A stretch of DNA of 64,000 nt from Bacillus sp. ISL-7. Lineage in GTDB: Bacteria; Bacillota; Bacilli; Bacillales_B; DSM-18226. Below, piece after piece: positions 25,665 to 35,597 of this stretch; position 1 is the stretch's first letter, and each line of letters starts with the position of its first letter. The position numbers and the translations under genes are program-made. The notes beneath the pieces are model-generated. The model was not told where the DNA came from. It worked only from the letters and a program-made list of their open reading frames with translations, and made no database searches. The stretch covers positions 33,690 to 97,689 of the forward strand of contig NZ_JAGGQW010000066.1 of assembly GCF_018613065.1 (NCBI RefSeq). Direction: 5' to 3'.

Positions 25665-26078
25665 TTACCCCTTCATCCCCTTCTTCTCACAGAGTTCAAA
25701 TAAAACCCCAGATGTGGATTTTGGATGCATAAAAGCAATGTTTGCTCCTCCAGCACCAGGTCTTGGCTGATAGTCTATCATTCGGATCCCTTTTTCCTTC
25801 ATTTCGCTAATTCTTTCTTTAATCGAGACAACACCAAGTGCAACATGGTGAATGCCCTCACCGCGTTTTTCGATAAATTTAGCAATGGTACTTTCTTCCG
25901 AAGTAGGCTCCAGAAGTTCGAGTTTTGTACCTCCTGCCTCTAAAAAGGCCACTCTTACTTGTTGAGTTTCAACCTCTTCAATTCCTAGCAATGGTAGATT
26001 CAATACATCGGTATAGAAAGGAAGCGTATGTTCAAGTGATCTAACGGCAATTCCAATATGGTCGACTTTTTTAATCAT
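25665..26078 (-). CDS. mce: Methylmalonyl-CoA epimerase
   Basis: Interconverts (S)- and (R)-methylmalonyl-CoA, feeding MutAB. 137 residues, a vicinal-oxygen-chelate fold. Metal ligands fit VDHIGIAV (His7), ETQQVRVAFLEAG, GIHHVALGV (His about 77) and VLFELCEKK (Glu near 130). Forms an operon with the carboxyltransferase gene. MutAB-MeaB lie 7 kb away on the same strand, so the route propionyl-CoA to succinyl-CoA is nearly complete in this window. Confidence 0.92.
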   Translation of the reverse strand: MIKKVDHIGIAVRSLEHTLPFYTDVLNLPLLGIEEVETQQVRVAFLEAGGTKLELLEPTSEESTIAKFIEKRGEGIHHVALGVVSIKERISEMKEKGIRMIDYQPRPGAGGANIAFMHPKSTSGVLFELCEKKGMKG

Positions 26079-26173
26079 TATTACCCCTCTGTTCTAAAAA
26101 TTAAATTTAATTCGACAATTATCTTATTCGTGAAAAAGTTCATAAATCCTTCCTAAATTACTTAGTTGTTCCG

Positions 26174-26202
26174 TTGTTCATTTTTGATTTTCCTTGTACA
26201 AT
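26174..26202 (+). promoter_or_regulatory. Sigma-A promoter of the Prli42 gene
   Basis: TTGTTC (26174-26179), 17 bases, TACAAT (26197-26202), about 38 bases before the ATG. Confidence 0.6.
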
Positions 26203-26239
26203 AGATATAAAGCGCCAAAATGTTAAGGAGGTACCCATA

Positions 26240-26338
26240 ATGAAAAGTAAGAAAACGAGAAAAATCATTGTTTATTTAATGTTATTCGCTATGCTTGCCT
26301 CAACTCTCCTAATCGGAATTGGTACATTTCTATCATAA
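26240..26338 (+). CDS. Prli42-like stressosome-associated membrane miniprotein
   Basis: 32 residues: a basic start (MKSKKTRK) followed by one membrane helix IIVYLMLFAMLASTLLIGIG and a short tail. This pattern, including VYLMLxAMLxSTLL, is that of Prli42, the Listeria membrane peptide that anchors the stressosome. It has a perfect AAGGAGG ribosome site, its own sigma-A promoter and a strong terminator. Function in Bacillus is inferred. Divergent from mce, convergent with the L,D-transpeptidase gene. Too short for most gene finders. Confidence 0.85.
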   Translation: MKSKKTRKIIVYLMLFAMLASTLLIGIGTFLS

Positions 26339-26350
26339 ATATACAAAAGG

Positions 26351-26379
26351 AAGGGACTGTTCAAATTGAACAGTCCCTT
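26351..26379. terminator. Terminator between Prli42 and the L,D-transpeptidase gene
   Basis: AAGGGACTGTTC, AATT-type loop, GAACAGTCCCTT, 12 perfect pairs, usable from both sides. Confidence 0.9.
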
Positions 26380-26382
26380 TCC

Positions 26383-26946
26383 CTATTGTATTGCCCCATT
26401 ATCTTTGCCAAGTGCCTCAAATGATTTTTTGGAAGAGATAACTAATACCTTTGTTCCTAATGGAATTAACGGAAAAAGCGAAGTAACAACCTCATTCTGT
26501 GTGCGGATACAGCCCTGAGAGACATATTTACCGATAGAAGCCGGCTGATTCGTCCCATGGATGCCATAGGTTCTGCCATCTGTTCCTTTTGCATCAAAGC
26601 CAATCCATCTGGCCCCTAGTGGATTCTTTGGATCCCCTCCAGAAATATTCCCTTTCCGAAAATAAGGCTCCTTTGCCTTTACCGTAATAGTGAAAATACC
26701 TTCCGGAGTTAATTCTTGGGTTTTACCCGTCCCGACACTTACAACCGTTTGGACTTTGTTTTCATCAATAAACGCCATTTCATTGTTACTTTTGTTAACA
26801 ATAACAAATGGATCGCCTGGCATAGGGTTTGGCCCCAACGGCCAAAATGGTGAAATGAAAAAAGTAATCAGGATTGGCGATAAGATTTTTATCAAAGCAG
26901 CCACCTGCCTTTTTTTCCTAGTTTGCTTCAATCTTTTTCTGTTCAT
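26383..26946 (-). CDS. L,D-transpeptidase (YkuD domain)
   Basis: Cell-wall crosslinking or modifying enzyme facing outward. 187 residues from the ATG at 26946. A basic N-terminus is followed by a signal-anchor (IKILSPILITFFISPFWPLG, about 19-38), then the YkuD domain (about 47-175) with GIHGTNQPASIGKYVSQGCI: catalytic His and the Cys of SQGC followed by IR. The ATG overlaps the upstream gene by 29 bases and lacks a good ribosome site. A TTG 51 bases later, behind GCAGGTGG and past the upstream stop, is a serious alternative. Orthology to B. subtilis yqjB is suggested by position only. Confidence 0.87.
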   Translation of the reverse strand: MNRKRLKQTRKKRQVAALIKILSPILITFFISPFWPLGPNPMPGDPFVIVNKSNNEMAFIDENKVQTVVSVGTGKTQELTPEGIFTITVKAKEPYFRKGNISGGDPKNPLGARWIGFDAKGTDGRTYGIHGTNQPASIGKYVSQGCIRTQNEVVTSLFPLIPLGTKVLVISSKKSFEALGKDNGAIQ

Positions 26947-27913
26947 TCACTTTTGAAGAAGTTTTTATTCCTTTAAACGAACTTTTTATAATCAGATAGT
27001 CATTCATTTCATTAACTAGTTGAAGTAAGGCTGCTCTGGTTTCAAATTCTTCTCTTGTCTTCGGGAGCTCCATTTCCTCAAATTCCTTTTTCATTTCTCT
27101 TAATTTTTCAATATAAATATGAGCTGTATTTCCGGGATGAACATTCTCAGAAAGTTCTTCCAGAAACTCAGCTACCATATGCCCTTGCTTTACTGTACGC
27201 GTAATGGAGGTGACAATCGGTAAGATACGTTCGATAATTTCAAATTGCTTCCCTCGCATTTTAAAATAATGAAAATATAAATTGTCATCTCGTAAAAAAT
27301 GGTTTTCAACATCCTGAAGAGCTAGCGTTATAGCTTCATCTAGTAATCGAGCACTAACCGTAATCTCTTTTCCATCCCAATTACTATCTCCCATCCGTAA
27401 ATAACATACCATTTCACCGAAAATGATTTTAAAATTCTCCTCAATTTCGTTTTGATAGTCCTTTAATTTTTTATCAACGCTCGGCATATAAAGATTAATC
27501 AGTAGTGCCACGCCAATTCCAATCGTGATCACACCAAGTTCATTAAAAATCATTGCCAGGGAGATTTTCTCTGCCATATAAATATGTAAAATAATGACAC
27601 TGCTGGTCACAATACCATCAGATGCCTTCAGCATCACAATCGTCGGTATAAAGAAAAATAACATGATCCCAATAACAATTGGGTGATAGGAGATTCCCTC
27701 AAAAAATATAGCCGAAAATGGCATCGCTAATACACAAGCTAAAAATCGATCTCCTGCTGTTCGGAGCGATCTCCGTTTCGTCACCTGAATACATAAAATG
27801 GTTAATATGCCAGCGGAAGCAAAATTATCCAGTCCAAGCTGCTGCGCAATTAAAATCGAAATAGCAGTACCAACAGCTGTTTTAATTGTTCGGTAGCCAA
27901 TGCGAAATTTCAT
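26918..27913 (-). CDS. yqjA: Aromatic acid exporter family membrane protein (DUF939, YqjA type)
   Basis: 331 residues. The N-terminal half has about four to five membrane helices (residues about 10-145, including TIGIGVALLINLYMPSV), the C-terminal half is a soluble helical domain (about 150-320). Layout is that of ArAE_1/DUF939 proteins, distantly related to FUSC-type exporters. Substrate unknown. It overlaps the L,D-transpeptidase reading frame by 29 bases and is probably cotranscribed. Confidence 0.85.
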   Translation of the reverse strand: MKFRIGYRTIKTAVGTAISILIAQQLGLDNFASAGILTILCIQVTKRRSLRTAGDRFLACVLAMPFSAIFFEGISYHPIVIGIMLFFFIPTIVMLKASDGIVTSSVIILHIYMAEKISLAMIFNELGVITIGIGVALLINLYMPSVDKKLKDYQNEIEENFKIIFGEMVCYLRMGDSNWDGKEITVSARLLDEAITLALQDVENHFLRDDNLYFHYFKMRGKQFEIIERILPIVTSITRTVKQGHMVAEFLEELSENVHPGNTAHIYIEKLREMKKEFEEMELPKTREEFETRAALLQLVNEMNDYLIIKSSFKGIKTSSKVNEQKKIEAN

Positions 27914-27942
27914 AGTAATCTCCCCAAAATAGAAAAAATAAA

Positions 27943-27967
27943 AAAGATGATCGATTAGACCATCTTT
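27943..27967 (-). terminator. Intrinsic terminator after artM
   Basis: AAAGATG, 11-base loop, CATCTTT, followed on the minus strand by TTTATTTTTT; about 58 bases past the artM stop. Confidence 0.75.
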
Positions 27968-28025
27968 AGCATATCCCTATTAAAGTATTTTTTGCAAGAA
28001 ATCCTGATAGTAAAGATTGATTCTA

Positions 28026-28748
28026 CTACAATACTTTCTCTAAAAAGTCCTTTGCTCTGCTTGTACGAGGGTTATTAAAAAATTCATCAGGAGAGCCTTC
28101 TTCTAGTAATACCCCTTCATCAAGGAAGATAATACGGTCAGAAACCTCACGAGCAAATCCCATTTCATGTGTAACAATAGCCATAGTCATACCGGATTGA
28201 GCAAGATCCTTCATAACATTAAGTACTTCCTTGACCATTTCTGGATCTAGCGCTGATGTTGGCTCATCAAATAACATTAGCTTCGGTTCCATGGCAAGTG
28301 CACGAGCTATGGCAACACGCTGCTTCTGTCCACCTGATAAATTATTCGGATAGGCTTTTTCTTTTTCGGTAAGCCCCACACGAGCTAACAATTCGCGTGC
28401 TTTTTTTTCAGCAAGTTCTCGCGATTCGCCTTTTACTTTCATCGGAGCATAGGTTAAGTTTTCCAAAACCGACAGATGTGGAAATAAATAAAAGTGTTGA
28501 AAAACCATACCGATTTGTTCACGAACTTTCATTATATTCGTTTTGCTATCAGTAATCTCTTGATTATTAATCCAAACTTTCCCTTGCGTTGGTGTCTCTA
28601 ATAAATTTAAACAGCGTAAAAAGGTGGATTTACCAGATCCAGATGGTCCAATAATCGAAACTACTTCCCCACTATCAATATTGGTTGAGATATTTTTTAA
28701 CACTTCGTTATTGCCAAATTGTTTATAGAGGTTTTCTACTTTAATCAC
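28026..28748 (-). CDS. artM: Amino-acid ABC transporter ATP-binding protein ArtM
   Basis: ATPase of a polar amino-acid importer, probably arginine. 240 residues. Walker [10 protein letters not shown] (about 34-42), Q-loop VFQHFYLF, signature LSGGQKQR (about 138-145), Walker [14 protein letters not shown] (about 157-169) and switch His in VTHEMGFA. Overlaps artQ by 8 bases. The B. subtilis orthologue is YqiZ. Regulation by an ARG box before artP is likely for the whole operon. Confidence 0.93.
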   Translation of the reverse strand: MIKVENLYKQFGNNEVLKNISTNIDSGEVVSIIGPSGSGKSTFLRCLNLLETPTQGKVWINNQEITDSKTNIMKVREQIGMVFQHFYLFPHLSVLENLTYAPMKVKGESRELAEKKARELLARVGLTEKEKAYPNNLSGGQKQRVAIARALAMEPKLMLFDEPTSALDPEMVKEVLNVMKDLAQSGMTMAIVTHEMGFAREVSDRIIFLDEGVLLEEGSPDEFFNNPRTSRAKDFLEKVL

Positions 28749-29400
28749 TGTACTTCAGCCTCCGTTCAAACCGTTTCCCTGCCAAAGTCAGCACCATTAC
28801 TAAGATCCAATAGATTAATCCAACAAAGATTAATGGTTCAAAATTACGATAAGTATCCGCTCCGACAACTTGCGCACGACGCATTAAATCTAGATAACCA
28901 ATCGTAGAAACGATGGCTGATTCTTTTGTTAAGGTAATAAATTCATTCATCAATGCAGGTAAGATATTTTTTAGTGCTTGAGGTAAGATTAGGTCCTTCA
29001 TCATGAGACGATAAGGAACACCTAGTGCTTGAGCTGCTTCGGTTTGACCTTTATCAACCGCTTGAATCCCGGCTCTGATGATCTCCGAAACATAGGCGGA
29101 AGAATTTAAGCCAAAAGCTAAGATTGATGATAAAAATGGTGAGATGTCATAACCCGTTAATTGCGGGATCGCAAAATAGATTAGCATTAATTGTAAAATT
29201 AATGGTGTACCACGAAAAATAGATGTATATGCATCTCCAAACCAATTTAATGCTTTGATTCGTGAAATTTTACACAAAGCTAAAATTGTGCCGAGGATAA
29301 AACCTAAAATAATCGAAATAATAACAAATTTTAATGTAACCCATATTCCCTCTAAAATAAAAGGAATATAAGGCACAATTTGGCTAAAATCCAAATTCAT
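28741..29400 (-). CDS. artQ: Amino-acid ABC transporter permease ArtQ
   Basis: Inner-membrane permease of the same importer. 219 residues, HisM/GlnP type with about five helices. The EAA loop that contacts the ATPase is [20 protein letters not shown] (about 115-134). It lies 56 bases after artP and overlaps artM. Orthologue of YqiY. Confidence 0.93.
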   Translation of the reverse strand: MNLDFSQIVPYIPFILEGIWVTLKFVIISIILGFILGTILALCKISRIKALNWFGDAYTSIFRGTPLILQLMLIYFAIPQLTGYDISPFLSSILAFGLNSSAYVSEIIRAGIQAVDKGQTEAAQALGVPYRLMMKDLILPQALKNILPALMNEFITLTKESAIVSTIGYLDLMRRAQVVGADTYRNFEPLIFVGLIYWILVMVLTLAGKRFERRLKYSD

Positions 29401-29456
29401 GCCTTACACCTCACTTTATAATTTTCTTTGCGCCATTAGTCTAGTTGCCATTCATT

Positions 29457-30233
29457 TTATTGCTGGTCTTTTAACCACTTGTCCTTTAATTCTTGGAGTT
29501 TTCCGTTCTCCTCCATGTCTTTAAGGACCTTATTTACATCATCAGTTAAGTCACTGCCTTTTGGAAATGCAACTGCCATTCCAGGAGAACTTGTTGTTGG
29601 ATCATCAAATCCAGCTAAACCTTGTTCCTTTACATATCCTATAGCAACTGATTTATCCATATAAGCAACCTGGATACGATTTGATAATAGTTCTTGAATT
29701 AAAGTTGTTGCATTGTCTAGCGGCTTAATCGTAAAATCAACCTTTTTTTGAAGTGTTTTGGCACCCTCTTCTTGAATGGTTCCTAACTGTACTCCAACCG
29801 TTTTTCCTTTAAGATCATCGATAGTTTTAATTTTAGAATCTTTAAGTGTGATAAACATTTCACCTGAATGATTATAAGCCGTTGAAAAATCAACATTTTG
29901 TTTGCGTTTTTCTGTTGCTGACATACCAGCAAGTACCATATCCACACGTTTAGCCTGTATTGCACCGATTAAACCATCAAACTTCATGTCTTTAATCTCT
30001 AGTTTATAACCTAATTCTTTTGCAATAGCATTGGCTAAGTCAATATCAAATCCCTCGACCTTACCTGATGGATCTCTTGATTCAAATGGAGCAAAATCAG
30101 CTGATGTAGCCATTGTTAAAACTTTGTTATCTCCTGTTTTTTCTCCATTTGCTCCGTACTTATTACCTTGTCCGCAAGCAGCCAACACTACTAATGTTAA
30201 AATCATGGTAAAAAATAAAAATGTTTTTTTCAT
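29457..30233 (-). CDS. artP: Amino-acid ABC transporter substrate-binding lipoprotein ArtP
   Basis: Captures the amino acid outside the membrane. 258 residues. Signal peptide with lipobox LAAC (Cys20) and then a family 3 solute-binding fold: TSADFAPFESRD (about 44-55), GFDIDLANAIAKELG (about 62-76), MVLAGMSATEKRK, and a C-terminal hinge domain. GGAGGAG precedes the ATG. Arginine as ligand is inferred from the ARG box and from YqiX orthology; other basic or polar amino acids are possible. Confidence 0.92.
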   Translation of the reverse strand: MKKTFLFFTMILTLVVLAACGQGNKYGANGEKTGDNKVLTMATSADFAPFESRDPSGKVEGFDIDLANAIAKELGYKLEIKDMKFDGLIGAIQAKRVDMVLAGMSATEKRKQNVDFSTAYNHSGEMFITLKDSKIKTIDDLKGKTVGVQLGTIQEEGAKTLQKKVDFTIKPLDNATTLIQELLSNRIQVAYMDKSVAIGYVKEQGLAGFDDPTTSSPGMAVAFPKGSDLTDDVNKVLKDMEENGKLQELKDKWLKDQQ

Positions 30234-30266
30234 GATGTCTCCTCCTATGATTAATAATATCTGCTT

Positions 30267-30296
30267 ATTCTAATTTGAATTTGAATTTTTATTCAA
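30267..30296 (-). promoter_or_regulatory. artPQM promoter overlapped by an ARG box
   Basis: Minus strand TTGAAT (30296-30291), 18 bases, TAGAAT (30272-30267). The -35 is part of TTGAATAAAAATTCAA (30281-30296), a perfect core ARG box (TGAAT-N4-ATTCA). ArgR, encoded at 53685-54134, would repress transport when arginine is abundant. Confidence 0.75.
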
Positions 30297-30405
30297 CAAA
30301 ACGAATATTAACACATGAGATTTGTTTTGAAAAGATATTATCCTAATATAAAAATATTCCAAAAATTCTGCACTTTGATATATTGAACTAATATTAAAAG
30401 CAAAT

Positions 30406-30438
30406 AAAAAGCACCTCCTTGAGAAGAGATGCCTTTTT
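30406..30438 (-). terminator. Intrinsic terminator after the M20 hydrolase gene
   Basis: AAAAAG(G)CATCTC / GAGGTGCTTTTT with one bulge, followed by ATTTGC on the minus strand; it starts 10 bases past the stop. Confidence 0.75.
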
Positions 30439-30447
30439 GAGATTATG

Positions 30448-31620
30448 TTAATGATTGCTTACTACTGTTTGCCTAAATTCATTTTTCATTTTTTCCAATG
30501 CTTTCTTATTGGTTATTAAATCAAATCCTGTTAAGGCAAGGGCCAAGGCACCTCTAGAAAGAATTTGATGGGAATTGTCAGTGATGGTTAAGTCGGCAAA
30601 TTCCCTTGTATGTGCAATTAGTCCAGGCGAGTCAAGACCAATATAAGGATGTATCGCAGGAACAACATGACTTACATTTCCCATATCAATGGAACCATAT
30701 GAATCCTTCGCTTTCTTAACTTGCTTTACACCTGCCGCTAAGAGATTGTCTGTGAATAATTGGGATAATGCTTGATTGGTAACCATATTATCATAGCTCA
30801 ATTCGTAGTTTTTAATATGAACCTCTGCACCTGTCATTAGAGATGCACCTTTTGCTATATTAATTACCTTTTGAACAACCTCGTTTAAATAGGTACGATC
30901 CTTTGCTCGAACATAAAACTGAGCTACTGCTTTATCTGGGACAATATTGGCTGCTACTCCGCCTTCTTTAATAATCCCATGGATTCTAACATCAGAAGTC
31001 ACATGTTGACGAAGTGCATTGATGCCATTAAATAATTGTATAACAGCATCCAGTGCATTAATTCCCTTCTCTGGAGAAGCTGCTGCATGACTTGTTCTGC
31101 CACGGAAGTCAAATTGAATCGCATCCATCGCTAATGAATCACCACTCTCATAAGATTCATCAGCCGGGTGTAAAATCATAGCTGCATCGATACCATCAAA
31201 AATACCTTGCTCAGCCATTGGAACTTTTGCACCGTTTGTTTCTTCAGCAGGTGTTCCTAATACAACTACACGTCCGCCAATTTCATCTACCATTTTACTT
31301 AAGAGAGCTCCAGCCCCGGCACTCATCGTTCCAATCAGATTATGACCGCACCCATGTCCAACCTCAGGCAATGCATCATATTCCGATAAATAGGCAATCG
31401 TTGGTCCCTCCTTCTTAGAGTCGTATACCGCTTTAAAAGCAGTAGCTCGCCCAACAATTCCTTTTTCAACTACAAATTTATGTTCCTCAAGGAATTCTAT
31501 TAACTGTTTGCTAGATTCAAATTCTTGATCCCCTAATTCAGGATGATGATACAAAGAATCACTTATCTCCCATAATCTATGTTTAATAATTTCTAAATAA
31601 TTTTTTAATAAATCCTTCAT
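30448..31620 (-). CDS. M20 family amidohydrolase (AbgB/PM20D2-like)
   Basis: Zinc amidohydrolase, probably acting on an N-acyl or dipeptide-like substrate. 390 residues. Metal motifs: YLSEYDALP (about 77), GHGCGHN (about 88-94), PAEETNGAK (about 120-128) with the catalytic Glu pair, and a late His in GLIAHTREF (about 335). The lid domain (about 170-290) has FRGRTSHAAASPEKG. AGAGGAG precedes the ATG. Downstream of the arginine-type transporter but separately promoted. Its true substrate is unknown; it is not obviously a B. subtilis core gene at this spot. Confidence 0.88.
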   Translation of the reverse strand: MKDLLKNYLEIIKHRLWEISDSLYHHPELGDQEFESSKQLIEFLEEHKFVVEKGIVGRATAFKAVYDSKKEGPTIAYLSEYDALPEVGHGCGHNLIGTMSAGAGALLSKMVDEIGGRVVVLGTPAEETNGAKVPMAEQGIFDGIDAAMILHPADESYESGDSLAMDAIQFDFRGRTSHAAASPEKGINALDAVIQLFNGINALRQHVTSDVRIHGIIKEGGVAANIVPDKAVAQFYVRAKDRTYLNEVVQKVINIAKGASLMTGAEVHIKNYELSYDNMVTNQALSQLFTDNLLAAGVKQVKKAKDSYGSIDMGNVSHVVPAIHPYIGLDSPGLIAHTREFADLTITDNSHQILSRGALALALTGFDLITNKKALEKMKNEFRQTVVSNH

Positions 31621-31700
31621 GCTAAAATCTCCTCTTTAGTATGATTAAAATTGCAAAATAATTAATAAATATACATTAAAAATATCATTTTGACAAGAAC

Positions 31701-31733
31701 AAAAGGCCAAATCAATTGATGATTTGGCCTTTC
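31701..31733 (-). terminator. Intrinsic terminator after brxB
   Basis: AAAGGCCAAATCA and TGATTTGGCCTTT pair almost fully. On the minus strand it ends in TTTTGTTC. Confidence 0.85.
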
Positions 31734-31752
31734 CTTCATTCGGATTCTTATA

Positions 31753-32190
31753 TTAAACTTCTTCGCAATATTCGTCAAATTCTTTTTGGAGTTTTGACAC
31801 GACTGTTGCTGGATCAAAACCTTCGATTTGATGTCTTTCAACCATTGTAATAATCTTGCCGTCCTTTAAAAGGGCAAATGATGGGGAGGATGGCGGATAG
31901 CCAGTGAAATAACTTCTTGCTTTTTCGGTTGCTTCTTTATCCTGTCCAGCAAAAACAGTGACAAAGTGATCCGGGCGCTTATCATAATGTAAGGCATGTG
32001 CTGCTGCAGGACGTGCAACACCACCCGCACAACCACATACTGAATTAATCATTACTAAAGTGGTCCCTTTTTGTTCAAGTGCTTCCTCTACATCTGCAGG
32101 TGTTTTCAACTCTTTATATCCGGCAGACACGATTTCTTGACGTGCCTGGTTAACAACATCATTCATAAAAAAATTAAAATCCATGCTCAT
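31753..32190 (-). CDS. brxB: Bacilliredoxin BrxB (YqiW)
   Basis: Removes bacillithiol from bacillithiolated proteins. The start ATG at 32190 has AAGGAG 8 bases upstream; an earlier GTG overlaps that site. 145 residues, exactly the B. subtilis YqiW length. The CGC active site is in [15 protein letters not shown] [10 protein letters not shown] (Cys about 53 and 55). The rest is a thioredoxin-like DUF1094 fold with [13 protein letters not shown] and [12 protein letters not shown]. Adjacent to mutAB-meaB. Confidence 0.95.
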   Translation of the reverse strand: MSMDFNFFMNDVVNQARQEIVSAGYKELKTPADVEEALEQKGTTLVMINSVCGCAGGVARPAAAHALHYDKRPDHFVTVFAGQDKEATEKARSYFTGYPPSSPSFALLKDGKIITMVERHQIEGFDPATVVSKLQKEFDEYCEEV

Positions 32191-32274
32191 TAAATTCACT
32201 CCTTAGATTTATGACTATATCTACATATTAACAGTAAAAATGTTTGATTATCAAATATCAATACTTGTGGCAGC

Positions 32275-33399
32275 TTATTCTTTTTTTTGAAAAAAAGTCT
32301 TAAAAAGACTTTCCACTGCAGAAGCGACTGTCTTTCCACCGGTAATTACTTCATTCTCTAATTTTGGCAGCTGGTTCATGATCTCAGGATGGTGATAAAA
32401 ATGATAGTGCAACTGATCCGTAATCATTGCATGGAGCCATTCTCTTGATTGGGCATTCCTTCTATCTTCCAAGACTCCAGTGAACTTTCCTCTCGATTCA
32501 AAAGCTTGAATAACTTCCCATATCTTATCAATTCCTTCTTGAGTCAAAGATGAACAGGTATGGGCTTTTGAAATCCAACCTTTGGTCGATGGCTGCAGAA
32601 AGTGAAGGATTCGATTATAATCTTTCCTTGTCAATTCTGCCTTTTGTTTATTATCCCCGTCTGCTTTATGGACAATTATGGAATCAGCAAGCTCCAGGAT
32701 CCCTTTCTTCATGCCTTGCAGTTCATCACCTGCCCCAGTCAGCACCAGCAGCATAAAAAAGTCGACCATATCCCTGATTATAAATTCACTTTGTCCGACG
32801 CCGACCGTTTCTATTAATATCACATTAAATCCCGCTGCCTCACATAGCAGCATCGATTCTCTTGTTTTTCGATGAACACCACCGAGCTTTCCTGCCGATG
32901 GTGACGGACGGATAAACGCACGTTGATTCCTTGCTAACTGTTCCATACGCGTTTTATCTCCCAAAATACTACCACCCGAGATACTCGAAGTTGGATCAAT
33001 TGCTAATACAGCCACCTTTAGACCCAAACTGCAGAGATACATTCCAAACTCTTCGATAAAAGTACTTTTCCCAGCACCAGGCACCCCAGTAATTCCAACC
33101 CTTATCGAGTTTCCGCTGTAAGGCAGCAATCTTTGCAGTAACTCTTGTGATTTTTGGAAATGATGCTCTGCATTACTTTCTACAAGAGTAATAGCACGAG
33201 CAAGCAAGCCTCTGTTTCCTTTTAGCACCCCGTCAAATAATTCTTCAACTTCTGGTTCTGAAGAGTTACGTTTTTTAAATCGAATATTTTTTTGCAAAGA
33301 AGTTGCTTGACCTTCAAGTTCCTCCCCTTTTCTTACCACACTTGAGCAAAGTTCGGGCTTTCTTGGATCGCTCCATTCGGGTTTTTGATCTGCAGCCAT
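32275..33399 (-). CDS. meaB: MeaB/ArgK-type GTPase, methylmalonyl-CoA mutase chaperone
   Basis: G-protein that gates B12 loading and protects MutAB from inactivation. 374 residues. P-loop GVPGAGKST (about 104-112), VAVLAIDPTS (about 129-138), VILIETVGVGQSE (about 186-198; Switch II), and base motif HKAD near 241. An N-terminal stretch of about 45 residues (RKPELCSSVVRKGEELEG...) precedes the usual start of homology. The ATG shares a base with the mutB stop (TAATG), so the two are coupled. Formerly called ArgK kinase. Confidence 0.94.
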   Translation of the reverse strand: MAADQKPEWSDPRKPELCSSVVRKGEELEGQATSLQKNIRFKKRNSSEPEVEELFDGVLKGNRGLLARAITLVESNAEHHFQKSQELLQRLLPYSGNSIRVGITGVPGAGKSTFIEEFGMYLCSLGLKVAVLAIDPTSSISGGSILGDKTRMEQLARNQRAFIRPSPSAGKLGGVHRKTRESMLLCEAAGFNVILIETVGVGQSEFIIRDMVDFFMLLVLTGAGDELQGMKKGILELADSIIVHKADGDNKQKAELTRKDYNRILHFLQPSTKGWISKAHTCSSLTQEGIDKIWEVIQAFESRGKFTGVLEDRRNAQSREWLHAMITDQLHYHFYHHPEIMNQLPKLENEVITGGKTVASAVESLFKTFFQKKE

Positions 33400-35597
33400 T
33401 ACTCTGCCACTTCCTCATAACCGAGTTGAAGGTAAATTGCCTTGATTACTTTTTGCGCTGCTATCGGAATCACTGTCCCAGGTCCAAAAATAGCCACTGC
33501 TCCGTTATCGTATAAAAATTGGTAATCCTGTGCTGGAATAACACCACCAATAACAACTAAGATATCTTCACGTCCTAGTTTTTTCAGTTCAGCCACTAAT
33601 TGTGGCAATAGCGTCTTGTGCCCAGCAGCAAGCGAGCTCATACCAATGACATGGACATCGTTCTCAATTGCCTGCAAGGCCGTTTCTTCTGGTGTTTGGA
33701 ATAATGGACCAATATCAACATCAAACCCCAAATCAGCAAATGCAGTGGCGATGACCTTTGCCCCGCGGTCATGTCCGTCCTGACCCATTTTTGCAATCAG
33801 AATTCTGGGTCTTCTACCTTCATTCTTCAGGAATTCGTCGGACATTTCTTTTACTATCAAAATTTCTTCTTCATTACTAAAAGCTTTACTATATACTCCG
33901 CTAATTGCATGGATGACCGCTTTATGTCGATTTGCTACTTTTTCAATGGCATCGGAAATTTCCCCAAGAGTTGCCCTCGCTCTTGCCGCCTGGACAGCAA
34001 GCTCCAAGAGGTTGTACTTACCTGTTTCCGCTGCTTTCGTTAAAGCGGTTATCGTTTCTTCCACTTTTTTGTCATCACGATTAGCTTTTATTACATTTAA
34101 TTTTTCAATTTGTTTCAATCGAACTGCTGTATTATCGATATCTAAAATATCAATTGCTTCTTCCTTCTCAAGGCGATAACGGTTGACACCAATGATGACT
34201 TCTTTTCCAGAATCAATTTGCGCTTGCCTTCTTGCGGCTGCCTCTTCAATTCTCATTTTTGGAAGCCCAGTCTCAATGGCTTTAGCCATGCCACCTAGAC
34301 CTTCAATCTCCTCAATATGTGTCCATGCTCTATTAACCAATTCATCTGTCAATTTTTCAACGTAATAGGAGCCTGCCCACGGATCAATAACATTTGTAAT
34401 CCCCGTTTCTTCTTGCAAAAACAATTGCGTGTTACGAGCAATCCGAGCAGAAAAATCAGTTGGCAGTGCAATCGCTTCATCCAAGGCGTTTGTATGCAGG
34501 GATTGGGTATGCCCCATTGCCGCAGCATGTGCTTCGATTAATGTACGTGTAACATTATTAAAAGGATCTTGCTCTGTCAAACTCCAGCCAGATGTTTGCG
34601 AATGGGTGCGTAACGCTAATGATTTTTCATTTTTCGGATGAAAAGATTTCATCATTTTTGCCCAAATCAATCGAGCGGCACGCATTTTAGCTACTTCCAT
34701 GAAATAATTCATCCCAATTGCCCAAAAAAAGGATAATCTTGGTGCAAATGAATCTATTTCAATTCCTGCCTTGAGACCCGTACGTACATATTCCAGACCA
34801 TCCGCTAGTGTATAAGCTAGTTCTAAATCAGCTGGTGCACCAGCCTCCTGCATATGATAGCCCGAAATACTAATACTATTAAACTTTGGCATGTATTTTG
34901 ACGTATATTCAAAAATATCAGCTATTATTTTCATTGACATTTCCGGAGGGTAAATATAAGTATTACGAACCATATATTCCTTTAAAATGTCATTTTGGAT
35001 GGTCCCAGCCAGCTTCTCCTGACTTACACCTTGTTCTTCAGCCGTCACGATGAAAAAAGCAAGAATGGGCAGAACGGCCCCGTTCATGGTCATTGAAACG
35101 GACATTTGGTCTAAAGGTATCCCCTCAAATAGCTTCTTCATATCAAGGATAGAATCAATGGCCACCCCTGCTTTACCGACATCTCCGACAACACGTGGAT
35201 GATCAGAGTCATAGCCGCGGTGAGTGGCTAAATCAAAGGCAACCGATAATCCCTTTTGCCCCATCGCTAAATTTCTGCGATAAAAGGCATTGCTTTCCTC
35301 TGCAGTTGAAAAGCCTGCATATTGTCTCACTGTCCACGGCCGATTAACATACATCGTTGGATAAGGCCCTCTTGTATAAGGAGGGAGTCCCGGCAGATTG
35401 TCTATATGCTCAAGGTCTTCACGATCTTCTTTTGTATAGAGCGGTTTTAAACTGATTTGTTCATTTGTCTCGAACAGTAAATCATCAATCGAGGTATTTA
35501 TCTCTTGGTGTACTTTTTGCTGCCACTCTTCTTTGGTCATAAAACTTTGATCGTCAAATAAAGAAATATTTTGAAAATCAGGCTTTTGTTTCTTCAA
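33399..35597 (-). CDS. mutB: Methylmalonyl-CoA mutase, large subunit
   Basis: Adenosylcobalamin enzyme converting (R)-methylmalonyl-CoA to succinyl-CoA. 732 residues. The substrate barrel covers about 60-560 with [20 protein letters not shown] (about 86-105) and [13 protein letters not shown] (about 369). The C-terminal B12 domain (about 600-730) has [16 protein letters not shown]: the DxHxxG cobalt-ligand motif. It overlaps mutA by 20 bases and meaB by 1. Confidence 0.96.
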   Translation of the reverse strand: MKKQKPDFQNISLFDDQSFMTKEEWQQKVHQEINTSIDDLLFETNEQISLKPLYTKEDREDLEHIDNLPGLPPYTRGPYPTMYVNRPWTVRQYAGFSTAEESNAFYRRNLAMGQKGLSVAFDLATHRGYDSDHPRVVGDVGKAGVAIDSILDMKKLFEGIPLDQMSVSMTMNGAVLPILAFFIVTAEEQGVSQEKLAGTIQNDILKEYMVRNTYIYPPEMSMKIIADIFEYTSKYMPKFNSISISGYHMQEAGAPADLELAYTLADGLEYVRTGLKAGIEIDSFAPRLSFFWAIGMNYFMEVAKMRAARLIWAKMMKSFHPKNEKSLALRTHSQTSGWSLTEQDPFNNVTRTLIEAHAAAMGHTQSLHTNALDEAIALPTDFSARIARNTQLFLQEETGITNVIDPWAGSYYVEKLTDELVNRAWTHIEEIEGLGGMAKAIETGLPKMRIEEAAARRQAQIDSGKEVIIGVNRYRLEKEEAIDILDIDNTAVRLKQIEKLNVIKANRDDKKVEETITALTKAAETGKYNLLELAVQAARARATLGEISDAIEKVANRHKAVIHAISGVYSKAFSNEEEILIVKEMSDEFLKNEGRRPRILIAKMGQDGHDRGAKVIATAFADLGFDVDIGPLFQTPEETALQAIENDVHVIGMSSLAAGHKTLLPQLVAELKKLGREDILVVIGGVIPAQDYQFLYDNGAVAIFGPGTVIPIAAQKVIKAIYLQLGYEEVAE

